In this document: positions 47,164-57,349 of the stretch, piece by piece | Numbering within the stretch: the first letter of the stretch is position 1 | Layout: the number at the start of each line of letters is the position of its first letter | Assembly: GCF_015555905.1 (NCBI RefSeq) | Contig: NZ_JADNLK010000004.1 | Coordinates: forward strand, 62,001 to 126,000 | Direction of reading: 5' to 3' | DNA: 64,000 bases | From: Clostridium sp. D43t1_170807_H7 | GTDB taxonomy: Bacteria > Bacillota > Clostridia > Clostridiales > Clostridiaceae | Program-made: the position numbers and the translations under genes | The notes under the pieces: model-generated | Database searches by the model: none | What the model saw: only the letters and a program-made list of their open reading frames with translations | Told to the model about the DNA's origin: nothing

Positions 47164-48879
47164 TTAGAATAAGAAATATCTTTGGGCTAATGGTAATTCA
47201 CTTGCTGGTTCACAAGTTATTAATTCACCATCAACAGTTACATCATAAGTTTGTGGATCCACTCTAATTTCAGGAGTAGCATCATTAAGCTTCATATCTT
47301 TCTTAGTTAAGTTTCTTATTCCGCTTACTGGTAATACTGTTTTCTCTAATCCTAATTCTTCTTTAATGCCATGTTCATAAGCATATTTAGAAACAAATGT
47401 AATACAAGTTGATTCCTTTGCTTTACCAAATGCACCATAACAATCTCTATATACAACTGGTTGGCATGTTGGAATAGATGCATTTGCATCTCCAATTATT
47501 CCTCTAATAGCCATACCACCCTTAATTATCAAATGTGGTTTAACTCCAAAATATGGTGGTTCCCAAAGCACTAAATCAGCTATTTTACCAACTTCTACTG
47601 AACCAATATATTGATCCATACCTTGTGCTATAGCTGGATTAATTGTATATTTAGCAATATATCTTCTAACTCTATTATTGTCGTTATATTCACTATCTCC
47701 TTCTAAAGTTCCTCTTTGTTTCTTCATCTTTGAAGCTGTTTGCCAAGTTCTTGTTACAACTTCTCCAATTCTTCCCATTGCTAATGTATCAGAACTCATA
47801 ATGCTAAAAATGCCCATATCTTGGAATATATCTTCTGCTGCTATTGTTTGATGTCTAATTCTTGAATCAGCAAATGCTATATCTTCTGGTACTTTTGCAT
47901 CTAAATGGTGACAAACCATAAGCATATCTAAATGTTCTGCTATTGTGTTAACTGTATAAGGTTTTGTTGGATTTGTTGATGCTGGTAACACATTTATTTG
48001 AGATGCAACTTTCATTAAATCTGGTGCGTGACCACCACCTGCACCCTCTGTATGATATGTATGAATTACTCTTCCAGCAATAGCTTGAATTGTATGTTCT
48101 ACAAAACCACCTTCATTTAAAGTATCACTATGTAAAGCAACTTGGATATCATATTTTTCAGCAGTTTCCAATGCATAATTGATAGCTGATCTTGTTGCTC
48201 CCCAGTCTTCATGAACTTTAAGTCCAATTGCTCCTGCTTCAATTTGTTCAGCATTTACATCAATATTAGCTCCACTACCTTTTCCTAATAAACCAACATT
48301 TACTGGCCATCCATCTGCAGATTGTAACATTTGTTTAATATTCCAAGGACCTGGAGTTGAAGTAACGGCATTTGTTCCATCAATAGGTCCTGTTCCTCCA
48401 CCAACTAATGTAGTTATACCATTTTCTAATGCAACTTCTGCACAACCTGGATGAATATAGTGAACGTGAGTATCTATTCCACCAGCTGTTAAAATTCTAC
48501 CTTCCCCTGCTAAAGCTTCAGTTCCAACGCCAACTACAAAGTCAACGTTATCCATTGTATCTGGGTTGCCCCCCTTACCTATAGCAAGGATTTTACCATC
48601 TTTAATTCCTACATCTGCTTTATATATTCCAGTGTAGTCTACTATAGTAGCTCCTGTTATAATTAAATCTGCAACTTCTGGATTTTTACTAGTCTGTGTA
48701 GCATTTTGACCCATACCATCTCTAAGAGTCTTTCCGCCACCAAACTTACATTCATTACCATAACCTGTATAATCTTTTTCAATTTTTATAAAAAGATCAG
48801 TATCCCCTAATCTGATACTATCCCCTTCTGTTGGTCCAAACAATTCTGCATATCTATGTCTATCAATTTCAAAACTCAT
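47164..48879 (-). CDS. ureC: urease subunit alpha
   Basis: The 571-residue catalytic subunit that hydrolyses urea to ammonia and carbamate at a dinuclear nickel centre. Nickel-binding histidines are in [12 protein letters not shown] near residue 135. The carbamylated lysine is in [12 protein letters not shown] near 220. Next come [15 protein letters not shown] near 275 and the flap histidine in [11 protein letters not shown] near 320. The start codon overlaps the ureB stop, with GAGGTG upstream. Length and motifs are complete, so the enzyme should be active. Confidence 0.97.
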   Translation of the reverse strand: MSFEIDRHRYAELFGPTEGDSIRLGDTDLFIKIEKDYTGYGNECKFGGGKTLRDGMGQNATQTSKNPEVADLIITGATIVDYTGIYKADVGIKDGKILAIGKGGNPDTMDNVDFVVGVGTEALAGEGRILTAGGIDTHVHYIHPGCAEVALENGITTLVGGGTGPIDGTNAVTSTPGPWNIKQMLQSADGWPVNVGLLGKGSGANIDVNAEQIEAGAIGLKVHEDWGATRSAINYALETAEKYDIQVALHSDTLNEGGFVEHTIQAIAGRVIHTYHTEGAGGGHAPDLMKVASQINVLPASTNPTKPYTVNTIAEHLDMLMVCHHLDAKVPEDIAFADSRIRHQTIAAEDIFQDMGIFSIMSSDTLAMGRIGEVVTRTWQTASKMKKQRGTLEGDSEYNDNNRVRRYIAKYTINPAIAQGMDQYIGSVEVGKIADLVLWEPPYFGVKPHLIIKGGMAIRGIIGDANASIPTCQPVVYRDCYGAFGKAKESTCITFVSKYAYEHGIKEELGLEKTVLPVSGIRNLTKKDMKLNDATPEIRVDPQTYDVTVDGELITCEPASELPLAQRYFLF

Positions 48880-49214
48880 TACTTTTCACCTCTCCCTTTT
48901 GACATTCCATCTAAAAATCCATCGCACATATTTCTAATTCCATAAACTCTTCTATATCCACCGATATCAATTAAATTTACTTCTTTTTTATCTCCAGGTT
49001 CGAATCTAACAGCTGTTCCTGAAGGGATATCTAATCTTTTTCCCCAAGCTGCATCTCTATCAAAACTTAAAGCATCATTTACTTCATAAAAATGATAATG
49101 TGAACCTATTTGTACTGGTCTATCTCCTGTATTTACAACTTGCATTTTAATTGCTTCTTTTCCTGCATTATACTCAATATTTCCTTCTTGTATTTTTATT
49201 TCACCTGGTACCAT
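48879..49214 (-). CDS. ureB: urease subunit beta
   Basis: A 111-residue beta subunit with [20 protein letters not shown] at the start and [30 protein letters not shown] in the middle, the conserved beta-subunit core. I start it at the ATG 49214, eight bases after GGAGG; upstream in-frame ATG at 49244 lies before that site. It overlaps ureC by one base at the stop. Confidence 0.95.
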   Translation of the reverse strand: MVPGEIKIQEGNIEYNAGKEAIKMQVVNTGDRPVQIGSHYHFYEVNDALSFDRDAAWGKRLDIPSGTAVRFEPGDKKEVNLIDIGGYRRVYGIRNMCDGFLDGMSKGRGEK

Positions 49215-49227
49215 ACTAAATTCCTCC

Positions 49228-49530
49228 TTATTTAATTGGTTCATGTACTGTTACTAATTTTGTTCCATCTGGGAAAGTACATTCAACTTGAACAGTATGA
49301 ATCATTTCTGGAACTCCTTCCATTACATCATCCCTAGATAATATTGTTGTTCCATAATCCATTAAATATTCAACAGTTTTTCCTTCTCTGGCCCCTTCCA
49401 GCATTTCATCTGTTATTATTGCCATAGCTTCAGGATAATTTAGTTTTAATCCTTTTTCTTTTCTTTTACGAGCTATATCAGCTGCAACTGCAACCATTAA
49501 TTTTTCTTGTTCTCTAATTGTTAAATGCAA
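49228..49530 (-). CDS. ureA: urease subunit gamma
   Basis: A 100-residue gamma subunit, [20 protein letters not shown], with [24 protein letters not shown] and [20 protein letters not shown]. It is encoded from a TTG start, with AAGGAGG eight bases upstream. It is the first gene of ureABCEFGD. The region 49531-49629 before it is AT-rich and should hold its promoter, but I see no clear -35/-10 pair. Confidence 0.95.
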   Translation of the reverse strand: MHLTIREQEKLMVAVAADIARKRKEKGLKLNYPEAMAIITDEMLEGAREGKTVEYLMDYGTTILSRDDVMEGVPEMIHTVQVECTFPDGTKLVTVHEPIK

Positions 49531-49629
49531 AATAAATTCCTCCTTCTTCTTGTAATAAAATCCAAAACATATTACACATTTATTATTTTTCCAACATTTT
49601 TATATTTTATTCTTTTTATTTAGATTTTT

Positions 49630-50172
49630 TTATTCATAAAAAGTTACTTTTCCACCCAAATCATAATAAGCTCCTATAACTTTAACTTTCCCTTGATCTA
49701 TTAATAATTTAATTGACTCATCTTCAGATACTTCTTTTACTACTGAATCAATATTATTATGAATTGCATCATCTACTGTTCCATTCTTATTAATACTTGG
49801 TGTTATTTTTTCAACAAATGATTCCATATTTCCTGTAACTTTTTCACCTTTAACTACTTCATTATATGTTGCAGTTACAGCTCCACAACTTTGATGTCCC
49901 ATTACCACTACTAACGGTGTATTTAGATGCTCAACCGCATATTCAATAGATCCTAAAGCATCATCATCTACAACGTTTCCTGCAAGCCTTACATCAAATA
50001 TTTCCCCAAGACCAGCATTAAAAACAGTAGTAGGGGTTACTCGTGAATCTGAACAAGATACAATTACTGCATATGGATTCTGACCACTCTTTAAATAATC
50101 TCTTCTCTCTTGACTTACATTTCTTAATATAGATGTATCTGTAAGAAATCTAGTATTACCATCCTTTAACAT
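49630..50172 (-). CDS. beta-carbonic anhydrase with a disrupted 5' end
   Basis: A 180-residue beta-class carbonic anhydrase that interconverts CO2 and bicarbonate. The zinc and catalytic motifs are CSDSRVTPTTVF near residue 40 and MGHQSCGAVTA near 92, and FDVRLAGNVVDD is normal. The ATG at 50172 has no ribosome-binding site. A good one (GGAG) lies 40 bp upstream, before an ATG in another frame. Upstream of 50172 the same frame reads FNDDAL then TAA, as if a longer N-terminus had once been coded. It sits directly upstream of ureA and would handle CO2 from urea. Confidence 0.88.
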   Translation of the reverse strand: MLKDGNTRFLTDTSILRNVSQERRDYLKSGQNPYAVIVSCSDSRVTPTTVFNAGLGEIFDVRLAGNVVDDDALGSIEYAVEHLNTPLVVVMGHQSCGAVTATYNEVVKGEKVTGNMESFVEKITPSINKNGTVDDAIHNNIDSVVKEVSEDESIKLLIDQGKVKVIGAYYDLGGKVTFYE

Positions 50173-50204
50173 TTACAATGCATCATCATTAAATTTCTAT
50201 TCAT
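50166..50204 (-). CDS. 12-codon ORF upstream of and overlapping the carbonic anhydrase start
   Basis: ATG 50204 follows GGAG with a good spacing. It encodes MNRNLMMMHCKC and ends at TAA 50166-50168, overlapping the carbonic anhydrase ATG by a few bases. It may be a leader peptide that lets ribosomes restart at 50172, or the remains of the gene's original start after a one-base deletion. Low confidence that the peptide itself matters. Confidence 0.35.
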   Translation of the reverse strand: MNRNLMMMHCKC

Positions 50205-50315
50205 AACTTTTGCTCCTTTTCTTTGCATAATTAAACTATACACATACTTTAATTATGTATGCTAAGTATAATATGAACGAAAATTTAATAACATATTCAT
50301 TTAATTCAAAATAAA

Positions 50316-50363
50316 TAACCACGAAAGATAACAAAAATACTTCTGTTACCTTTCGTGGTTATG
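50316..50363 (-). terminator. long terminator after exonuclease III gene
   Basis: A perfect 13-pair outer stem, ATAACCACGAAAG / CTTTCGTGGTTAT, with a further TAACA/TGTTA pairing inside. A T-rich tail follows on the minus strand. It closes the upstream exonuclease gene and insulates the carbonic anhydrase. Confidence 0.85.
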
Positions 50364-50395
50364 ATAAATACATTTTAAACTTATTACTATTTATT

Positions 50396-51148
50396 CTATT
50401 TTATAACTAATTCAACAGGACAATGATCTGATCCTAGAATTTCAGTATGTATTTTAGCACTTTCTAATTTACTTTCTAATGCTTTAGAAACTATAAAATA
50501 ATCTATTCTCCATCCAGCATTATTCTTTCTTGCATTAAATCTATATGACCACCAAGAATATGTATCTTTTAAATCTGGATAAAAATATCTAAAAGTATCT
50601 ATAAATCCACTTGATAATAAAGTCGTGAATTTTTCTCTCTCTTCATCAGTAAATCCAGCATTTTTTCTGTTTGTTTTTGGATTCTTTAAATCAATCTCTT
50701 TATGTGCAACATTTAAATCTCCACAAACTATTACAGGCTTACTTTCTTCTAATGACTTTAAATAATCTCTAAAATCATCTTCCCATTTCATTCTATAATC
50801 TAATCTTGCAAGTTCATTTTGTGAATTAGGTGTATAGACTGTAATCATAAAGAATTCTTCAAATTCTAATGTAATTACTCTTCCTTCTTTATCATGCTCT
50901 TCAATACCTAATCCATATCTGACAGATAAAGGTTCTTTCTTAGTAAATATAGCAGTACCACTATACCCTTTCTTTTCTGCATAATTCCAATACTGATTAT
51001 ATCCCTCAATCTCAAGGTTTATTTGTCCCTCTTGAAGCTTACTTTCTTGTATACAAAAAATATCTGCATCAACTTCTTTAAAGAAATCCAGAAAACCTTT
51101 CTGTACACAAGCTCTTATTCCATTTACATTCCATGATATTAACTTCAT
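50396..51148 (-). CDS. xth: exodeoxyribonuclease III
   Basis: A 250-residue AP endonuclease/exonuclease III for base excision repair. Motifs: [13 protein letters not shown] at the start, CIQESKLQ near residue 34, [13 protein letters not shown] near 143, and the catalytic [11 protein letters not shown] at the C-terminus. GGAGG lies before the ATG. It is monocistronic. Length is normal. Confidence 0.95.
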   Translation of the reverse strand: MKLISWNVNGIRACVQKGFLDFFKEVDADIFCIQESKLQEGQINLEIEGYNQYWNYAEKKGYSGTAIFTKKEPLSVRYGLGIEEHDKEGRVITLEFEEFFMITVYTPNSQNELARLDYRMKWEDDFRDYLKSLEESKPVIVCGDLNVAHKEIDLKNPKTNRKNAGFTDEEREKFTTLLSSGFIDTFRYFYPDLKDTYSWWSYRFNARKNNAGWRIDYFIVSKALESKLESAKIHTEILGSDHCPVELVIK

Positions 51149-51229
51149 TTTTATCCTCCATCATATCTAAAAAAACTGCATCAAAATTTCATTATAAACA
51201 CTCAAATAATATTATAAAAAATTTAAAAA

Positions 51230-51267
51230 TTAAGATTTAAACTTAATTCATCTAGTTTAAATCTTAA
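51230..51267 (-). terminator. terminator after glyA
   Basis: A perfect 14-pair stem TTAAGATTTAAACT / AGTTTAAATCTTAA with a ten-base loop, followed by a T-rich tail on the minus strand, about 70 bp after the glyA stop. Confidence 0.8.
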
Positions 51268-51338
51268 TTTATTAACAAAAATTGTTTTACAATTTATTTA
51301 TATTTCACAATATATTTCTATTAATAAGTATTCATTTT

Positions 51339-52577
51339 TTACTCACTATATAAAGGGTATTTAGCACAAAGTGTTTTTACTCTTTCCCCTAATACCTCTA
51401 AATTTGAATTTCTATTTTCTATAGCATCATTTATTATACTTGCTATTTCCTTCATTGCTTCAATATCAAATCCTCTTGTTGTAACTGCTGCAGTACCTAT
51501 TCTTACTCCTGATGTAACAAAAGGACTTCTTGTTTCATTTGGAACTGTATTTTTATTAACAGTAATCCCAATAGAATCTAGAAGATTTTCTGCTTCTTTT
51601 CCTGTAATATTCTTATTAGTTAAATCTACAAGAATTAAATGATTATCTGTTCCATTAGAAACCAACTTAAAGCCATACTTAACTAATTCCTCACCTAAAA
51701 CCTTGCAATTTAAAACTACATTTTTCATATAATTTTTAAAGCTTGGTTCTAATGCTTCCTTAAAGCATACTGCTTTAGCTGCAATTACATGCATAAGTGG
51801 TCCACCTTGCATACCTGGGAATATATTCTTATCTAATGCTTTAGCATATTTTTCCTTACAAAGAATTAATCCACCTCTTGGGCCCCTTAAAGTTTTATGA
51901 GTTGTTGAAGTTACAAAATCAGCATAAGGAACTGGTGATGGATGCTCTCCAGCTGCTACTAATCCTGCTATATGTGCCATATCTACCATGAAATATGCTC
52001 CAACCTCATCACAAATTTCTTTAAATTTTTCGAAATCTATAACTCTTGAATATGCACTTGCTCCTGCTACAATTAATTTTGGTTTATGCTTTAACGCAAG
52101 TTCTCTTACATTATCATAATTAATTCTTTCAGTTTCACTATCAACTCCATAAGAAACAAAATTAAATAATTTTCCTGAGAAGTTTACTGGTGATCCATGA
52201 GTCAAATGCCCACCATGACTTAAGTCCATTCCAAGTACTGTATCACCTGGTTCTAATATTGTAAAGTACACAGCCATATTTGCTTGTGATCCTGAATGTG
52301 GCTGTACATTAACATGCTCAGCTCCAAAAAGTTCTTTAGCTCTATTTCTTGCTATTTCTTCAACCTCATCAACTATTTCACAGCCCCCATAGTAACGCTT
52401 ACTAGGATAACCTTCAGCGTACTTATTAGTTAAATGAGATCCCATAGCTTCCATCACTGCTTGTGATGCAAAGTTTTCTGATGCAATAAGCTCTATACCT
52501 TCTCTTTGTCTTTTTAATTCTTTCTCCATTAAGTCAGAAATCTCTCTGTCTTCCTTCTTTAAATTCATAAAATCCAT
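51339..52577 (-). CDS. glyA: serine hydroxymethyltransferase
   Basis: A 412-residue PLP enzyme that interconverts serine and glycine with tetrahydrofolate. The PLP lysine is in [18 protein letters not shown] near residue 228. Other core motifs are [37 protein letters not shown] and [16 protein letters not shown]. The start at 52577 has GGGGTG upstream. It is monocistronic with its own terminator. It links the folate pool fed by FolC in the same region, though the two genes are far apart. Confidence 0.97.
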   Translation of the reverse strand: MDFMNLKKEDREISDLMEKELKRQREGIELIASENFASQAVMEAMGSHLTNKYAEGYPSKRYYGGCEIVDEVEEIARNRAKELFGAEHVNVQPHSGSQANMAVYFTILEPGDTVLGMDLSHGGHLTHGSPVNFSGKLFNFVSYGVDSETERINYDNVRELALKHKPKLIVAGASAYSRVIDFEKFKEICDEVGAYFMVDMAHIAGLVAAGEHPSPVPYADFVTSTTHKTLRGPRGGLILCKEKYAKALDKNIFPGMQGGPLMHVIAAKAVCFKEALEPSFKNYMKNVVLNCKVLGEELVKYGFKLVSNGTDNHLILVDLTNKNITGKEAENLLDSIGITVNKNTVPNETRSPFVTSGVRIGTAAVTTRGFDIEAMKEIASIINDAIENRNSNLEVLGERVKTLCAKYPLYSE

Positions 52578-52676
52578 TTAATCACCCCAATTATCTTTTT
52601 ATAAAATTATATATATAAATAATAATTAATTCAACTACTTTTTAATATAAATATACATTTTTATAATCTCTTATGG

Positions 52677-52682
52677 TATAAT
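52677..52682 (+). promoter_or_regulatory. extended -10 promoter of the exporter genes
   Basis: TGGTATAAT at 52674-52682 gives an extended -10 box about 36 bp ahead of the first exporter gene. No strong -35 is seen. Confidence 0.6.
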
Positions 52683-52718
52683 ACATAAAAAATTTAAAAA
52701 ATATAGGGGTTTTGTATT

Positions 52719-53477
52719 ATGAATGAAATACTTCAAGTTGCAATGCTTGCTGGACAAATGATTTTAGAAAATGGTGGCGAAACTTATAGAGTAGAAGAAA
52801 CTATATGGCGTATTTGCAAAATATATGGTGCTGCAGAAGCTGAAAGTTTTGCTACCCCAACAGGAATTATGGCTTCAATTTGCCACGAAGGTAAAATATA
52901 CTCCTTGACACGTCGTGTTTCTAATAGAACTGTTAATTTGAATAAAATTGATAAAGTAAATGATTTATCTAGAAGTATATTGTCAAAAAATTTATCTGTT
53001 AATGATTTAAAGCAAGAATTAATTAAAATTAATAAGGAAGATATTTATCCTCTTCCTGTCATTATAATCTTCTCCGCCCTAGGGGCAGGTTCATTCTCAG
53101 TATTATTTGGAGGAACCTTTAAAGATGTTTTTGCTGCATTCCTAATTGGTTTAATAATTAAATCTCTAACTATAAAATGGTCTGAAATAGGCATAAATTC
53201 ATTCTTTATAAATAGTATATGCAGTGGAATTGCAGCTCTTTTAGCCATAATCCTTTATAAACTTGGCATTGCAAGTCAAGTCAATCAAACCATTATTGGT
53301 GCTATAATGCTATTAGTTCCAGGATTAGCCATTACAAATGCCATTAGAGATACAATTTCAGGTGATTTATTATCTGGTATAATAAGAGCTGCTGAAGCAT
53401 TTTTAGTTGCTATATCTATTGCTGTAGGTACTGGTGCAGTATTAAGTTTCTGGATATCAAACTTTGGAGGAATTTAA
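52719..53477 (+). CDS. threonine/serine exporter, ThrE N-terminal half (DUF1212)
   Basis: A 252-residue membrane protein. The soluble part, MNEILQVAMLAGQMILENGGETYRVEE, is the ThrE N-terminal motif, and about five hydrophobic helices follow from residue about 115. In actinobacteria ThrE is one polypeptide that exports threonine and serine; here it is split, with the second half encoded next. GGGG lies before the ATG. Function in this organism is inferred from the family. Confidence 0.85.
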   Translation: MNEILQVAMLAGQMILENGGETYRVEETIWRICKIYGAAEAESFATPTGIMASICHEGKIYSLTRRVSNRTVNLNKIDKVNDLSRSILSKNLSVNDLKQELIKINKEDIYPLPVIIIFSALGAGSFSVLFGGTFKDVFAAFLIGLIIKSLTIKWSEIGINSFFINSICSGIAALLAIILYKLGIASQVNQTIIGAIMLLVPGLAITNAIRDTISGDLLSGIIRAAEAFLVAISIAVGTGAVLSFWISNFGGI

Positions 53478-53478
53478 A

Positions 53479-53937
53479 ATGATTATTTGGGTTACACTTG
53501 TATCTTTTTTTGCAACATTTGGCTTTTGTATCGCTTTTAATATACGTGGCAAAAAAATATTTTTCGCTGCCCTTGGTGGAGCTATAAGTTGGTTTTTTTA
53601 TTCACTACCATTGCAAATGGGATTATCAGAGATTTCTTCACTATTTATTTCTTCTGTTATTTTTAGTGTTTATAGTGAAGTTCTTGCAAGAATTTTTAAG
53701 ACACCTGTTACTACATTTGTAGTTTGTGCTTTAATTCCATTAGTGCCTGGTAGTGGTATGTACTATACTATGCGTGAAGCGATTTCAGGTAATATATCTA
53801 AATCATTAGAATTAGGATTAAGCACACTAGCAAGTGCCGGAACATTAGCATTAGGAGTTTTATTTGTTTCAACACTTACAAGATTACTTCTTAGTGCTAA
53901 ACGAAAAAAAGAAATAAAAAAATTTGCTCAAAAATAA
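53479..53937 (+). CDS. threonine/serine exporter, ThrE C-terminal half
   Basis: A 152-residue membrane protein with about five helices, including FNIRGKKIFFAALGGAISWF and PLVPGSGMYYTMREA, as in the ThrE C-terminal half (ThrE_2). I start it at ATG 53479, two bases after the previous gene's stop, with GGAGG upstream. It probably forms one exporter with the upstream protein. A terminator follows. Confidence 0.87.
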   Translation: MIIWVTLVSFFATFGFCIAFNIRGKKIFFAALGGAISWFFYSLPLQMGLSEISSLFISSVIFSVYSEVLARIFKTPVTTFVVCALIPLVPGSGMYYTMREAISGNISKSLELGLSTLASAGTLALGVLFVSTLTRLLLSAKRKKEIKKFAQK

Positions 53938-53940
53938 TAT

Positions 53941-53977
53941 AAAAATAATCTCAACTATTTATGTTGAGATTATTTTT
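53941..53977. terminator. bidirectional terminator after the exporter genes
   Basis: A 14-pair stem AAAATAATCTCAAC / GTTGAGATTATTTT with a seven-base loop, followed by a T-run. It lies between the exporter and the convergent small basic gene. Confidence 0.85.
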
Positions 53978-53994
53978 ATATACTATTTCATATT

Positions 53995-54138
53995 CTATCT
54001 TTTAGCTTTTAACTTCTTATACAATTTAGCATTTTCAACTAAATCTTTTAAATCTTCTGCCATTTCCATTATAATACTATTCTTCATTTTTGCTTTACGC
54101 ATCTTTCTATTCATTTTTTTCATCATTTTGTTTTTCAT
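53995..54138 (-). CDS. small basic protein, 47 aa
   Basis: A very basic and Met-rich frame, MKNKMMKKMNRKMRKAKMKN, followed by an acidic helix (MEMAEDLKDLVENAKLY) and KKLKAKR. GGAGGAG lies nine bases before the ATG. It is unknown. It lies between the exporter and aspS, with terminators on both sides. Confidence 0.6.
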   Translation of the reverse strand: MKNKMMKKMNRKMRKAKMKNSIIMEMAEDLKDLVENAKLYKKLKAKR

Positions 54139-54255
54139 AGTGACTCCTCCTTAGTAAATATGTATAGAGTACTTACAGTATTATTTTAATCAAATTGATG
54201 CTTTTTATCCTGTTAAATATTATTACAATTGCAAATGACAAATATAATATACATA

Positions 54256-54281
54256 AAAAAGTCAGCTATTGCTGACTTTTT
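54256..54281 (-). terminator. terminator after aspS
   Basis: A perfect stem AAAAAGTCAGC / GCTGACTTTTT with a short loop, 10 bp after the aspS stop. Confidence 0.9.
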
Positions 54282-54291
54282 CATAATATAA

Positions 54292-56079
54292 TTATTCTTT
54301 ATCTTCTGGCTTTATTATTAAACCTAATTCATCAATTTGCTTTTGATCTACAACATTTGGTGCTTCGCTTAAGTAGCAATAAGCATTTTGGTTTTTAGGG
54401 AATGCTATAACATCCTTTATATTTTCAGTTCCAGCTAAGAACATTACCATTCTATCAAGACCAAATGCTAATCCTCCATGTGGTGGTGGACCAAACTTAA
54501 ATGCATCTATTAAGAATCCAAATCTCTCATAAGCTGACTCTTCAGTAAATCCTAAAGCTTTAAACATTCTTGTTTGAAGTGCAGAATCATGTATTCTTAT
54601 AGATCCTCCACCTAATTCTTCACCATTTAATACTAAGTCATATGCTTTAGATCTTACAGCTCCTGGATTAGATTCAAGCATGTCTAAATCTTCATCCATT
54701 GGTGATGTAAATGGATGATGAGCAGCATGATATCTATCTTCTTCTTCATTATATTCAAATAATGGGAATTCAGTAATCCATGTAAAGTTAAATTCATTTT
54801 TATCTTTAATTAAATCAAATTGTTTAGCAAGTTCTAATCTTAATGCTCCTAAACTTTGGAATACTACAGAGTTTTTATCTGCAACGATAAGTATTGCATC
54901 TCCAGTTTCAGCTCCCATAGTCTTAATTATATTTTCAGTAACATCATCAGTTAAGAACTTAGCAATTGAAGATTTAACTCCATCTTCCTTAAGTTGAATC
55001 CAAGCAAGACCTTTTGCTTTATATCCCTTAACAAAGTCAACTAACTTATCAAGAGGTTTTCTTCCTAAATCTGCTCCACCTTTTAAGCATAATGCTCTAA
55101 CACTTCCGCCCATTTCTAAAGCAGATTTAAATACTACAAAGTCCATGTCTTTAACACAGTCAGTAATATCAGTAATTTCCATACCAAATCTTAAATCCGG
55201 CTTATCTGAACCGTATTTTTCCATAGCTTCTTTAAATGGCATTCTCTTAATTGGAAGCTTAACTTCATGACCTAAAACTTCTTTAAATACATGAGCAATT
55301 AGCCCCTCATTTAATGCCATAACATCATCTTGCTCAACAAAACTCATTTCTAAGTCAATTTGAGTAAATTCTGGTTGTCTGTTAGCTCTTAAATCTTCAT
55401 CTCTGAAACATTTAGCAACTTGATAATATTTATCAAATCCTGATACCATTAATAATTGCTTAAATATTTGAGGTGATTGTGGAAGTGCATAGAACATTCC
55501 TGGATAATTTCTTGATGGAACTAAGTAATCTCTAGCACCTTCTGGAGTACTCTTATTTAATATTGGAGTTTCTATTTCTAAGAATCCATTATTATCAAGG
55601 TAATCTCTAACAGCTTTTGTAGCTCTATTTCTAATCATAAAGATTTTTTGCATATCTGGTCTTCTAAGATCTAAATATCTATATTTTAATCTTATATTTT
55701 CAGCGGCATCTAATCCTTCTTTAATATATATTGGTGGAGTTTCTGATTCTGATAAAACTTTTATACTTTCACATTTTAATTCTACCATTCCAGTTTCCAT
55801 AGCAGCATTTGGAGCTTCTCTTAAAACAACTTCTCCAGTAACAGCTATACAATACTCTGGTCTTACTGCTTTAGCTTTTTCAAAGCTTTCTGCATTAATT
55901 TCTTCACCAAAAACTATTTGCATAATTCCAGTTCTATCTCTAAGGTCTATAAATTGAAGACCTCCAAGCTTTCTATTTCTTTGAACCCATCCCATAAGAG
56001 TTATTTTTTCTCCTACGTTTACTTCTCTTGGTTCACCACACATCATGGTTCTTTTTAATCCATTTAAAGCCTCACCCAT
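54292..56079 (-). CDS. aspS: aspartyl-tRNA synthetase
   Basis: A 595-residue class II synthetase of bacterial type. An OB-fold anticodon domain (about 1-115, WVQRNRKLGGLQFIDLRDRT) comes first. Class II motifs follow, including FLEIETPILNKSTPEGARDY near residue 157, FRDEDLRANRQPEFTQIDLE near 220 and GLAFGLDRMVMFLAG at the C-terminus. The bacterial insertion domain is present (about 280-420). GGAGG precedes the start. It follows hisS in the relA-dtd-MBL-hemZ-hisS-aspS run. Whether it is strictly Asp-specific or also charges tRNA-Asn cannot be told. Confidence 0.97.
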   Translation of the reverse strand: MGEALNGLKRTMMCGEPREVNVGEKITLMGWVQRNRKLGGLQFIDLRDRTGIMQIVFGEEINAESFEKAKAVRPEYCIAVTGEVVLREAPNAAMETGMVELKCESIKVLSESETPPIYIKEGLDAAENIRLKYRYLDLRRPDMQKIFMIRNRATKAVRDYLDNNGFLEIETPILNKSTPEGARDYLVPSRNYPGMFYALPQSPQIFKQLLMVSGFDKYYQVAKCFRDEDLRANRQPEFTQIDLEMSFVEQDDVMALNEGLIAHVFKEVLGHEVKLPIKRMPFKEAMEKYGSDKPDLRFGMEITDITDCVKDMDFVVFKSALEMGGSVRALCLKGGADLGRKPLDKLVDFVKGYKAKGLAWIQLKEDGVKSSIAKFLTDDVTENIIKTMGAETGDAILIVADKNSVVFQSLGALRLELAKQFDLIKDKNEFNFTWITEFPLFEYNEEEDRYHAAHHPFTSPMDEDLDMLESNPGAVRSKAYDLVLNGEELGGGSIRIHDSALQTRMFKALGFTEESAYERFGFLIDAFKFGPPPHGGLAFGLDRMVMFLAGTENIKDVIAFPKNQNAYCYLSEAPNVVDQKQIDELGLIIKPEDKE

Positions 56080-56097
56080 TGGTAAACTTCCTCCTAA

Positions 56098-57345
56098 CTA
56101 TTTAATAGCTTTAGCTATTTCTTGTATATTATCTAAACTTACCTCAAATTGTTCTCCATCGCTCATTCTCTTAAGCTTTATCGATCTATTTTGAAGTTCG
56201 TCATCACCTAAAATTGTTGTAAATGCAGCACCAATTTTATTAGCATATTTCATCTCTGCTTTCACACTTCTACCCATATGATTTACTTCTGTTTTCACAC
56301 CAGCTTCTCTTAATTTGTTAGCTAAAGTAAATGCTTCAAATTTCGCATTATCACCTCTAGCACCAATGTATAAGTCAAAAAGATTCTCATTAGGAATTTC
56401 TATACCTTCTTTTTCTAATATCATGATAAGTCTTTCAATCCCCATACCAAATCCAACTGCTGGCATTTCTGGACCACCTAATTGTTCTATAAGCTTATCA
56501 TATCTTCCACCACCACAAACAGTAAATTCATCGTTTAAGATCTCAAAGATTGTTTTAGTGTAATAATCTAAACCTCTTACGATTCCTGGATCAACTGTAA
56601 ATGGAATATTTAATGCAGTTAAATACTTTTTAACTGAGTCAAAATGAGTATCACACTCTTCACACATATAATCAAGTATTATTGGTGCATTTTTAGTAAT
56701 TTCTTTACATTTTCTTTCCTTACAATCTAAAATTCTCATTGGATTCTTTTCAAATCTTGATTGACATAGTGGACATAAATTATCATAGTTTTCTTTTAAA
56801 TAATTCTTTAATGCTTCATTGTAATTTGGTCTACATTTAGAGCATCCTAAATTATTTATATTTAAGCTTAAACTTTGTAATCCTAAAGTTTTTAAAACTT
56901 GCATTGCTAATGAAATTACTTCTGCATCCATAGATGGTTCTTTTGAACCATATACTTCTGTTCCAAATTGATGGAATTGTCTAAATCTACCCTTTTGAAC
57001 ATTTTCATATCTAAAGCATGGAGTTATATAATAAAGTTTTGTTGGCTGTGCTTCATTAAACAATCTACTTTCTATAAAAGCTCTTCCTGCTCCTGCTGTT
57101 CCTTCTGGTTTTAACGTAATACTTCTATTACCTTTATCATTAAAAGTATACATTTCCTTTTGAACTATATCAGTTGTGTCTCCAACACCTCTTGCAAATA
57201 ATTCAGTATGTTCAAATATAGGAGTCCTAATTTCTCTCATCCCATAATATTTTGCTACATCTCTAAATGTTTGCTCAACAAAATGCCATTTATACGCATC
57301 CTGCGGTAGCATATCCTTCGTTCCTTTTGGAGCTTGCATTTCCAT
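56098..57345 (-). CDS. hisS: histidyl-tRNA synthetase
   Basis: A 415-residue class II synthetase, [20 protein letters not shown]. Class II motifs are visible: [48 protein letters not shown] near residue 112, and the histidine-specific segment [12 protein letters not shown] with [10 protein letters not shown] near 260. A zinc-finger-like cluster (CSKC, CPLC) lies near 180-200. AGGAGG lies before the ATG. It lies between hemZ and aspS. Confidence 0.97.
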   Translation of the reverse strand: MEMQAPKGTKDMLPQDAYKWHFVEQTFRDVAKYYGMREIRTPIFEHTELFARGVGDTTDIVQKEMYTFNDKGNRSITLKPEGTAGAGRAFIESRLFNEAQPTKLYYITPCFRYENVQKGRFRQFHQFGTEVYGSKEPSMDAEVISLAMQVLKTLGLQSLSLNINNLGCSKCRPNYNEALKNYLKENYDNLCPLCQSRFEKNPMRILDCKERKCKEITKNAPIILDYMCEECDTHFDSVKKYLTALNIPFTVDPGIVRGLDYYTKTIFEILNDEFTVCGGGRYDKLIEQLGGPEMPAVGFGMGIERLIMILEKEGIEIPNENLFDLYIGARGDNAKFEAFTLANKLREAGVKTEVNHMGRSVKAEMKYANKIGAAFTTILGDDELQNRSIKLKRMSDGEQFEVSLDNIQEIAKAIK

Positions 57346-57349
57346 TTAA

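Noticed and set aside
53924-54154. Plus-strand hydrophobic frame after the exporter genes
   Set aside because: It crosses the terminator and is antisense to the 47-residue basic protein gene, which has a strong ribosome-binding site.
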